From Streptomyces longispororuber (GTDB lineage: Bacteria > Actinomycetota > Actinomycetes > Streptomycetales > Streptomycetaceae): 55,418 nt of DNA. The notes beneath the pieces were generated by a model, which saw only the letters and a program-made list of their open reading frames with translations, ran no database searches and was not told where the DNA came from. Shown here in pieces: positions 1-5,721 of this stretch (the stretch's first letter is position 1; every line of letters begins with the position of its first letter). The translations under genes were made by a program, and so were the position numbers. Location: NCBI RefSeq assembly GCF_024448165.1, contig NZ_JAMOLN010000042.1, positions 1-55,418 on the forward strand, in the 5' to 3' direction.

Positions 1-774
1 GCCGAGCGCCTCGATCTCCTGCGGGCTCAGCTCGAAGTCGAAGACGTCGAGGTTCTCCCGGATGCGGGTCTCGGTGACGGACTTGGGGATGACGACGTTG
101 CCGGTCTGCAGGTGCCAGCGCAGGACGACCTGCGCCGGGCTCTTGCCGTGGGCGGCGGCGATCGTGGTGACCGCTTCGTCGCCGAGGACGGCGCCCTGGG
201 CGAGCGGGCTCCAGGCCTCGGTGGCGATGCCGTGCCGGGCGTGGAACGCGCGCAACTCGGCCTGCTGCAGGCCCGGGTGGAGCTCGATCTGGTTCACGGC
301 CGGTACGACGGAGGCGGCGCCGAGCAGCCGCTCCAGGTGCGCGGGCTGGAAGTTGGAGACGCCGATGGCGCGGGTGCGGCCGTCGGCGTACAGCTTCTCC
401 AGGGCGCGCCAGGTGTCGAGGTAGAGGTCACGGGCCGGGGTCGGCCAGTGGATGAGGTACAGGTCGACGTGGTCCAGGCCGAGCTTGTCGAGGGAGGCGT
501 CGAAGGCGGCGAGCGTGGCGTCGTAGCCCTGGTCGGCGTTCCACAGCTTCGTGGTGACGAACAGCTCGTCGCGGGCGATGCCGGAGTCGGCGAGCGCCTG
601 GCCGACGCCGCGCTCGTTGCCGTAGATCGCGGCGGTGTCGATGCTGCGGTATCCGGCCCGCAGGGCGGTGGCGACGGCGGCGGTGGTCTCCTCGTCGGGG
701 ACCTGGAAGACGCCGAAGCCGAGCTGCGGCATGGTGACGCCGTTGTTGAGGGTGACGGTGGGGGTGGAGGTCAC
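1..774 (-). CDS. Aldo/keto reductase, 3' end cut by window edge
   Basis: The first 258 codons of a cytosolic NADPH-dependent carbonyl reductase are present; the C-terminus lies outside the window. The catalytic tetrad of the AKR (alpha/beta)8 barrel can be read: Asp46 (in SIDTA), Tyr51 (in AAIYGNE), Lys76 (in TTKLW) and His109 (in YLIHWP). The family is about 275 residues long, so only some 20 are missing. The GTG start at 774 was chosen because the homology begins there (TVTLNNGVTMPQLGFG) and AGGGA lies just upstream. The sequence most resembles 2,5-diketo-D-gluconate-reductase-type AKRs, but the physiological substrate cannot be inferred. A promoter-like sequence overlapping an inverted repeat lies upstream. 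Confidence 0.93.
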   Translation of the reverse strand, partial: MTSTPTVTLNNGVTMPQLGFGVFQVPDEETTAAVATALRAGYRSIDTAAIYGNERGVGQALADSGIARDELFVTTKLWNADQGYDATLAAFDASLDKLGLDHVDLYLIHWPTPARDLYLDTWRALEKLYADGRTRAIGVSNFQPAHLERLLGAASVVPAVNQIELHPGLQQAELRAFHARHGIATEAWSPLAQGAVLGDEAVTTIAAAHGKSPAQVVLRWHLQTGNVVIPKSVTETRIRENLDVFDFELSPQEIEALG

Positions 775-825
775 GGTGTGGTCCCTGATCGTTGACGTCG
801 ATGCGGTAGCGCCTTACGAGCGACC

Positions 826-855
826 ACAATAGTTGCACGCGCGGGTTAAATGCAA
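826..855 (-). promoter_or_regulatory. Putative promoter and operator of the aldo/keto reductase
   Basis: Read on the minus strand, TTGCAT (plus 850-855) and TATTGT (plus 826-831) are separated by 18 bp, a plausible -35/-10 pair about 50 bases before the reductase GTG. An inverted repeat TTGCA-N13-TGCAA (833-837 and 851-855) overlaps it, as expected for a repressor or redox-sensor operator. The regulator is not identifiable here. Confidence 0.4.
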
Positions 856-944
856 ACGCTGCATAGCGTCGCACGTCATCGCGGTCCGCCACCGGGCCAC
901 TGGGCCCGACCCCGGGTCCTTCCGTCGCAAGGGCGGGTGTCGGT

Positions 945-1347
945 CGAGGCGGTGCCGGCCCCGGCGCCGACGCCCACCTGGTAGGCGGGCACGACGATCT
1001 TCAGCGGCAGTTCGACGAGGGGGTGCGGCCGGACTCCGAGGCGACCTGAAGCGTGCCGGTGAGCACCGAGCCCGGGGTCGCGCCCTTGGTGTCGAGGGTG
1101 AGCGCCACCTTCTGGGTGCCGTCCGACGCCAGGTCGCCCGAGGCGGGAGCGATCTTCAGCCAGGACGCGTCGCCCTTCTCCTTCACCGTGTACGGCGTCG
1201 CCGAGCCGTCGTTCGTGAGCGTGATCGCCCGTGCGCGGCTCTGGTCCGCCGGGACGATCTCGGTCAGCGACGAACGGTCCGCCGTGACGCGGCCGGTCTT
1301 CAGCGTCGCGTCGGCCGTGGTGATCCCGGTGGCCTTGGCGTCGCGCC
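945..1347 (-). pseudogene. Fragment of a large secreted S8-type peptidase (BACON/Ig-like plus start of malectin-like domain)
   Basis: One minus frame from about 1347 to 1008 reads as a coherent beta-sandwich domain (for example TDNDGSA-like turns, DASWLKIAP, GTQKVALTLDTKG). The sequence then continues sensibly only in another frame (VELPLKIVVPAYQVGV), so there is a frameshift near position 1010. A second frame change occurs upstream near 1350. There is no credible start, no signal peptide and no catalytic domain. This arrangement of an Ig/BACON-like domain followed by YQVGV is known to me from the C-terminal part of very large Streptomyces S8 peptidases with malectin-like domains. I read it as a decayed internal remnant. 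The family assignment is from memory of such proteins. Confidence 0.6.
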
Positions 1348-1470
1348 GCGCCGGCCAGGACCGTCACAGCGCTTCGCGGGATCGGCCGCCGTGGTCGACC
1401 GGATCGCGCCCTTGCCGCGGCCCGTGGTCGCGACACAGGGCCTCGACCGGAGCGCCGATAGGGTGGCCCC

Positions 1471-1971
1471 ATGCCGTACCCGCCGATGGCGTTCCAACTC
1501 GACACGGCACGACTGACGTTGCGGCCCTGGACCGAGTCCGATGCGGATGCCCATCGAACGCTCGTCGCCGAGCGGGGTGGTGACGTGCCGTCCATCGAGG
1601 ACAACCGGCGGATGATCGAGGACCAGCGCACCGCATCGGCACGGACGGGAATCGCTCTGCTGGCCGTCGTCCGCCGGGACGTGGGCGACTTCATCGGGTA
1701 CTGCGGGCTGACGGTCGGCCGGGCCTCTGTCGACGAGCCCGAGATCGCCTACGAGTTGTTCCGGCGCGTGCACGGACAGGGCTATGCGACCGAGGCGGCC
1801 TCCGCCGTGCTGAACGCCGCGATCGCGACGGGTCGGACGCGGCTCTGGTCGACCGTCCGTCCCTGGAACGCGCCCTCCTTACGGGTCCTGGAGAAGCTCG
1901 GGTTCGAGCACGACCACGCTGCGGCGGACGACCGTGGCGAACTCCTGTGGCTCACCCGCTCCTTGCCGTAA
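1471..1971 (+). CDS. GNAT acetyltransferase, RimJ/RimL type
   Basis: A 166-residue cytosolic acetyl-CoA-dependent N-acetyltransferase. It opens with the typical RimJ/RimL strand (TARLTLRPWTESDAD). The acetyl-CoA-binding region reads RVHGQGYATEAASAVL, a match to the V-motif R/Q-x-x-G-x-G/A, and is followed by the NAPSLRVLEKLGFE segment of the C-terminal half. The start is ATG at 1471; ATG at 1486 is also possible. The acceptor (protein N-terminus, antibiotic or metabolite) cannot be predicted. Residue 137 is encoded by TTA (1879-1881), the rare bldA-read leucine codon, so translation may be limited to late growth. The preceding remnant and the next gene do not suggest an operon. Confidence 0.85.
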   Translation: MPYPPMAFQLDTARLTLRPWTESDADAHRTLVAERGGDVPSIEDNRRMIEDQRTASARTGIALLAVVRRDVGDFIGYCGLTVGRASVDEPEIAYELFRRVHGQGYATEAASAVLNAAIATGRTRLWSTVRPWNAPSLRVLEKLGFEHDHAAADDRGELLWLTRSLP

Positions 1972-2041
1972 GAGGCACGCGTCCCTCGTTCGCGTGTGCG
2001 CGGGCGCATCGGGGCGGCGTGAGGAATCAACTCGGAATCGG

Positions 2042-2554
2042 ATGACGAGAGACGTGGACGGCATATCGAGAGCGACGGGACCCGGCGTCTACGACCACGC
2101 TGCGGCCACGGGCAAGCCGTCGCCGCGCGTGGGCATCGTGGTGTCGTTGGTGATGGCTCTGCTTCTGGGGGCGCTGTCGCTGCTGGTGATGTTCCCGGCG
2201 GTGGAGCACCTGCGGTCCCTGCGGGACGGGGAGCGGGCGCAGGCGACGCTCATCCACTCAGGCTCCTGCATGATCGGCCACTGCCAGGTCGAGTTCACGG
2301 CTGGCGGGCGGACGGTGGTGGCCACGCTGCCGGTCGGCAGCAGCGGCGGAAAGAGCTCCGACGGCGCTCGATGGGTCGTCCGATACCGGGCAGAGGACCC
2401 CGAGACCGCCGTCCGTGAAGCGGACCTCGGAGGCGGCGGCGCGATCGCGCTGGCCTGGACGGCGGGCGGACTCGCCTTGATGTTCGCGGTGACATCGGTC
2501 TACGTGGGGTTCTACCTGGCCCGCCGGCGCCTCAGGTCACCCGCTCCCCACTGA
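2042..2554 (+). CDS. Two-pass membrane protein, DUF3592-like
   Basis: About 170 residues. A hydrophobic segment (IVVSLVMALLLGALSLLVMF) is followed by an extracytoplasmic region of about 75 residues with a short SCMIGHCQV cysteine pair and beta-rich sequence, then a second membrane span (IALAWTAGGLALMFAVTSVYVGF) and a basic cytoplasmic tail RRRLRS. Two spans enclosing a small beta domain is the layout of DUF3592-type proteins, which have no known function. The ATG at 2042 was chosen over upstream in-frame codons because the earlier sequence overlaps the acetyltransferase and looks non-coding. Its stop is 12 bases from the stop of the convergent RusA-like gene. Confidence 0.6.
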   Translation: MTRDVDGISRATGPGVYDHAAATGKPSPRVGIVVSLVMALLLGALSLLVMFPAVEHLRSLRDGERAQATLIHSGSCMIGHCQVEFTAGGRTVVATLPVGSSGGKSSDGARWVVRYRAEDPETAVREADLGGGGAIALAWTAGGLALMFAVTSVYVGFYLARRRLRSPAPH

Positions 2555-2566
2555 CCCTGGGGGCGG

Positions 2567-3229
2567 TCAGAAATCCGTATGGTGGGCAACCTCGAACTTG
2601 CCCAGACGTGCGCGCGGGAACGGCCGCGCGATGGGCAGCACCATCCGCGCCTCGCTTTCGGAGACTCCTGCGTCGAGCATCTTCCGGTACTCCGCGAGAC
2701 CTGCTCCGTATGCGCGCACGAGGGAAGCCTGAACGGATGGCTCGGCCTGCGGCAAGCTGTAGCAGCGGTCTGCGCTGAACTCTACGAAGGACAGCCCCTC
2801 ACGATCCTGGTAGTCGTCACCCATCAACGCGGCGAACTGCAGCTCGAAGCCCGTCGGTGGTCCGGGGGTCATCCAGGAGGCGCGGATGGATTGGATCTGG
2901 TTGTCATCGATCATGATGCCGACGGGCCCGGTGACCGCGTCGAGGATCGGCTTGAGGACGTTGTCGAGATCGGCCACCAGGTGGGTCTGGTAGCGGCGGG
3001 ACTCCTCGAGGAACCACACCAGCGTCACCTCGACGTCGTGGGTGAAGATCCCTCGGGTGGCTTTCTGGACGGCTGACCCGAGTGCGGCCTTGAATTCGGC
3101 CTTTCGGACCGGACTGGCCTGAAGCGAGATCGGGTCTACCGTGCTGCGAATGTCGACCCGGCCGTGACTGCGGAACTCCTGCACGTCAAAGTCGCCTTGG
3201 GTCACCACTGAACTGGACATGATCGGCAT
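2567..3229 (-). CDS. RusA-like Holliday-junction resolvase family protein
   Basis: About 220 residues. The centre carries the RusA signature: an Asp pair in LVADLDNVLKPILDAVTG followed by IDDNQI. In E. coli RusA the equivalent aspartates bind the metal that cleaves four-way DNA junctions. The protein is longer than phage/E. coli RusA (about 120 aa), with an N-terminal extension of about 60 and a C-terminal one of about 70 residues, so the substrate may differ. The start is uncertain: ATG codons at 3229 and 3220 both fit, with weak ribosome-binding sites, and a TTG at 3256 lacks one. No phage genes surround it, so a domesticated or defence-associated nuclease is possible. Confidence 0.65.
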   Translation of the reverse strand: MPIMSSSVVTQGDFDVQEFRSHGRVDIRSTVDPISLQASPVRKAEFKAALGSAVQKATRGIFTHDVEVTLVWFLEESRRYQTHLVADLDNVLKPILDAVTGPVGIMIDDNQIQSIRASWMTPGPPTGFELQFAALMGDDYQDREGLSFVEFSADRCYSLPQAEPSVQASLVRAYGAGLAEYRKMLDAGVSESEARMVLPIARPFPRARLGKFEVAHHTDF

Positions 3230-3266
3230 GTTCTCAACGCCGGGGGATCGCCACAAGCGCGGAGGG

Positions 3267-3337
3267 CTGTGACCACCGGGCCGTGACTACCGGGCCGTGA
3301 CCACCAGGTCGTGGCCCGCCGGGTCGTGATGATCGGG
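3267..3337. repeat. Five imperfect 14-15 bp tandem repeats
   Basis: Units start at 3267, 3281, 3295, 3309 and 3324. Each follows (c/t)cGTGacnaCCGGG, and the fourth is 15 bp. They lie between the starts of the RusA-like and MarR genes. The same CCGTGACC core recurs as a 3 x 14 bp array at 48667-48708. Confidence 0.75.
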
Positions 3338-3353
3338 CTTCGGCGATCGGACC

Positions 3354-3384
3354 TTGACCTCAAGCGCACTTGAGTTTTTAGCGT
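3354..3384 (+). promoter_or_regulatory. SoxR/MerR-architecture promoter with CTCAAG-N4-CTTGAG operator
   Basis: TTGACC (3354-3359) and TAGCGT (3379-3384) are separated by 19 bp. The spacer is centred on the perfect inverted repeat CTCAAG-CGCA-CTTGAG (3359-3374). An over-long 19-bp spacer holding a dyad is the hallmark of MerR-family activated promoters, and this layout matches the E. coli soxS promoter, where SoxR binds CCTCAAG-N4-CTTGAGG. It drives the MarR-family gene starting at 3419. The cognate MerR/SoxR regulator is not in the window. Confidence 0.7.
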
Positions 3385-3418
3385 GCTCTCGCTGGTTCGT
3401 CGGAGAGAGAAGGAACGC

Positions 3419-3880
3419 ATGGGCGTGATCATGAAGGACTACTCCCAGGAGGAGCTTGCCTCCCAGCCCATCGGCTACTGGAGCGGGGTGGCGAGCCGCA
3501 CCGTGGTGGGTCGTATTCGTGCGGAGTTGGCGGTGGAAGACCTCACGCAGCCGCATTGGTGGACGCTCAACCATGTCGCTGGGTCTCCCGGCGCCTGGAA
3601 CCGCGGGGCGCTCAGCGAGCGGCTGGTCCCCTTCGACGATCTCGGGATCGATTTCGGCGGTGTCTTTGACGACCTGATCGCCCGTGGCTGGATGGAAGAG
3701 AAGGGCGGGACGCTGACGCTCACCGAGGCCGGGGAGGCCGGGCGGCTCCGTGCGAAGGAGCGCAACGCACGCGCTCACGCCCAGATGCATGACGGAATCC
3801 CGACGGCCGAGTATGTGGCGGCGCTCAACGTCCTGCGGCGAATGATCGCGAACCTGGGCGGAAGCAGCGACCTTCCCTGA
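3419..3880 (+). CDS. MarR-family winged-helix transcriptional regulator
   Basis: 153 residues. The N-terminal helices (GYWSGVASRTVVGRIRAEL) suit MarR dimerisation. They are followed by a winged-helix region including FDDLIARGWMEEKGGTLTLTEAGEAG, the recognition wing with the typical T-L-T-E-A-G ending, and a C-terminal helix pair. The start at 3419 was chosen because GAAGGA sits 5 bases upstream; the next ATG is at 3431. The promoter ahead of it has SoxR/MerR geometry, so expression may respond to redox-active compounds, with this regulator relaying the signal. No obvious target gene is adjacent. Confidence 0.85.
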   Translation: MGVIMKDYSQEELASQPIGYWSGVASRTVVGRIRAELAVEDLTQPHWWTLNHVAGSPGAWNRGALSERLVPFDDLGIDFGGVFDDLIARGWMEEKGGTLTLTEAGEAGRLRAKERNARAHAQMHDGIPTAEYVAALNVLRRMIANLGGSSDLP

Positions 3881-3912
3881 GGGGGCGTTCTCCTACAGCG
3901 GGTGGAGGGCCG

Positions 3913-3984
3913 CCGGCAGATCTTCGTGGCGAAAGACCGGCAGATCTTCGTGGCGGAGGACCGGCAGATCTTCGTGGCCGAAGG
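3913..3984. repeat. Three 24-bp tandem repeats
   Basis: Units at 3913-3936, 3937-3960 and 3961-3984 share CCGGCAGATCTTCGTGGC and differ only in the last bases. Because 24 is eight codons, all six frames stay open: plus reads DRQIFVAE repeats and minus reads HEDLPVxR repeats. No start with a ribosome-binding site precedes it on either strand, so I treat it as an intergenic repeat in the 176-base gap between the MarR gene and the 50-aa membrane peptide gene. Confidence 0.8.
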
Positions 3985-4056
3985 CCTGCCGGCCGCTCTG
4001 GCCCCGCTGGGCCGGCCCACCGACTGGCGGGTGCCGGACCGAGCCATGCCTCCTGG

Positions 4057-4209
4057 CTACTCCATCAGCAGATCCAGCAGGGTGACCACGGCGACTGCGA
4101 TCCCCATGGCCATGCCCAGCTGGGGATTTCGCTCGGCCACCAGGACGGTGACCGCGCCTGCCAGGAGGAGGACGATCGTGCGCAGGCTGACCCGCCGGTC
4201 GCTATTCAC
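4057..4209 (-). CDS. 50-aa membrane peptide, translationally coupled to the upstream gene
   Basis: A 50-residue protein starting with GTG at 4209. The start overlaps the TAG stop of the preceding 386-aa gene (GTGAATAG), so it is probably translated by coupling. A basic N-terminus (NSDRRVSLR) precedes a hydrophobic stretch (TIVLLLAGAVTVLVA), a short polar link (ERNPQLG) and a second hydrophobic stretch (MAMGIAVAVVTLLDLL). It therefore looks like a two-helix hairpin in the membrane. I do not recognise the family. Tight coupling to the larger protein suggests they act together. Confidence 0.6.
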   Translation of the reverse strand: MNSDRRVSLRTIVLLLAGAVTVLVAERNPQLGMAMGIAVAVVTLLDLLME

Positions 4210-5362
4210 CTCGCCCACCCGGCTCCGGGCGGTCCGACCGGCGTTCCGAGCCCTGTCGAAGTGCTGCGGCGGCCCGTGCTTTGTGGCGGGCCTTGATGCG
4301 GTTGACCTTGCGGCGCACCCGCCTGCCCATGGCGCCGGGGTCGGCGGCGCCCGCGACGAGGGCGGCCTCTTCCCAGGAGGCCACCCCCGGGCAGGCGCGG
4401 GCCAGCACCACCGCGCGTTCCTCGGGCCGCAGGGCGCGGAGCAGGACGCCGAGGCGGGCGTCATCGGCCGCGTCGAAGGGTGCTGTGTCCTCCCTGACCG
4501 CGCCGCTGACCACCAGGTCGTAGAGGGTCGAGCCGTTCCCCGCGGGGGCGTCGAGGAGCAATACGCGCGCGCCACTTGTCTCACGCCGCCACAGGGGGAC
4601 GAGCTGGGTGTGAATGGTCCGGGCCTCGGCCTCGAGCCGTTCCATGGCCGACCGGCTGTTGCCCGTGTCGCTCAGCAGCGGCTGTGCCCAGCTTCCCAGC
4701 AGCGCGGTGGACAGCGCTTCGTTCCATCGCTCCGAACGGTGCAGTCCCAGGACGAGCGAGGCGAGGCCGGCTACGGGTTCGGTCTGGCCCTGAAGGGCAG
4801 CCTCACGCGCCTGCAGTGCCGCGATGGCGTCGAAGTGCACGGCGGCCACTTCGAGATTCCCATGGGCCCGGCCGTCCGATGCCAGCCGCATCTGAGCGAC
4901 GAACTCGACGTTCAAGGCGATGCCCTTGAGCTGTGTCGCCACGGTCGACCGAAGGTGCGGCCAGTCCTCGAAGGGGCGGACCGTCACGGCACTGTGGACG
5001 CGCACGGAGTAGACCCCGCACCGCACGCGCTCGAAGGTGAGGCTGTTCGTCGCCTTCGACGCGTCCGCGCCCGGCAACGCGGTCGCCAGCAGGTCTACCA
5101 ATGCGCCCTCGGCGAGCTCGACGACCTGCTCATCCGTGAGGTCGACGAGTGCGGTGTCGGCCGCGTTCCGACCGGCAACGAGGTCCTCGAGCCCCGCCAG
5201 GAGGGCCTTGAGCAAATCCCTGTCCACGGAGGCGTCTTGGGGACGGGATGCCTGCGAAGCAGGCTCGGCCGTTGGCCCGGTGGGGGCTGGGACGTCGATC
5301 AGTGGATCGGTGCGCCTTCGAGCGGGAAAGGCCGTGCTGTGCGGAGTGGTGTTGCCGGACAT
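4202..5362 (-). CDS. 386-aa protein of unknown function with basic, HTH-like C-terminus
   Basis: I do not recognise the family. Residues 1-45 are a low-complexity Pro/Ala/Ser leader. Residues 50-100 are acidic and helical (DRDLLKALLAGLEDLV...). A mixed alpha/beta middle follows. The C-terminal segment (LGVLLRALRPEERAVVLARA through AADPGAMGRRVRRKVNRIKAR) resembles the helical bundle of sigma-70 region 4 or a related DNA-binding domain, ending in a very basic tail. There is no signal peptide or membrane helix. The start is ATG at 5362 with GGAGGA nine bases upstream. It is coupled to the 50-aa membrane peptide, so a membrane-tethered regulatory pair is possible, but this is inference. A palindrome lies about 20 bases upstream of the start. 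Confidence 0.65.
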   Translation of the reverse strand: MSGNTTPHSTAFPARRRTDPLIDVPAPTGPTAEPASQASRPQDASVDRDLLKALLAGLEDLVAGRNAADTALVDLTDEQVVELAEGALVDLLATALPGADASKATNSLTFERVRCGVYSVRVHSAVTVRPFEDWPHLRSTVATQLKGIALNVEFVAQMRLASDGRAHGNLEVAAVHFDAIAALQAREAALQGQTEPVAGLASLVLGLHRSERWNEALSTALLGSWAQPLLSDTGNSRSAMERLEAEARTIHTQLVPLWRRETSGARVLLLDAPAGNGSTLYDLVVSGAVREDTAPFDAADDARLGVLLRALRPEERAVVLARACPGVASWEEAALVAGAADPGAMGRRVRRKVNRIKARHKARAAAALRQGSERRSDRPEPGGRGE

Positions 5363-5382
5363 GGTGTGCTTCCTCCCGATGC

Positions 5383-5398
5383 TGAAAGAACGCTTTCA
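5383..5398. promoter_or_regulatory. Palindrome TGAAAG-N4-CTTTCA, candidate operator
   Basis: A perfect 6-bp-arm dyad lies 20-36 bases ahead of the ATG of the 386-aa gene, between the likely promoter and the ribosome-binding site, a typical repressor position. The binding protein is unknown. Confidence 0.45.
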
Positions 5399-5721
5399 CC
5401 TATCGGCGGTGGCACACCCTGGGGAGGGACAATATTTCTGAGCGGAGTGCATGTGATGCCCGTCACGTCAATGTGTCGTGCTGCTCCCCAAGTGACCTTG
5501 GCTAGCTACCCAGTTGGCGTGAATTCATGATCGCTATGCTCGAAGTTCCGCAAGATCGGCACGAGACTTGGATCATCTTCACGGAAGTCTCACCTCCGGT
5601 TGTGCAACCGTGTTGACGATCACACGGAACCTTCAATTCCGCACACAGTTACCGCACAGTTCGGCTTTACCGTCCCTTGGTGATCTTGCCGCCCGGCAGG
5701 ATCGGAAGGGATGACACATCC
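5399..5721. other. Intergenic region between the divergent 386-aa and secreted-nuclease genes
   Basis: About 320 bases without a gene, noticeably less GC-rich than its surroundings (for example around 5510-5640), as expected of a divergent promoter region. TTGACG near 5613 could be a -35 element for the plus gene, but no convincing -10 can be assigned. A ribosome-binding site GGAAGGG at 5704-5710 precedes the GTG at 5722. No RNA gene or repeat was seen. Confidence 0.4.

Noticed and set aside
3230..3256. TTG at 3256 as start of the RusA-like gene
   Set aside because: No ribosome-binding site and the extra residues have no homology; ATG at 3229 or 3220 is more plausible.
3913..3984. Possible CRISPR-like array
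   Set aside because: Units are contiguous with no spacers and only three copies; it is a simple tandem repeat.
4210..4584. Longer frame extending the 50-aa membrane peptide upstream
   Set aside because: The extension is Arg/Pro/Ser-rich shadow sequence inside the 386-aa gene; the GTG overlapping the stop is the natural start.
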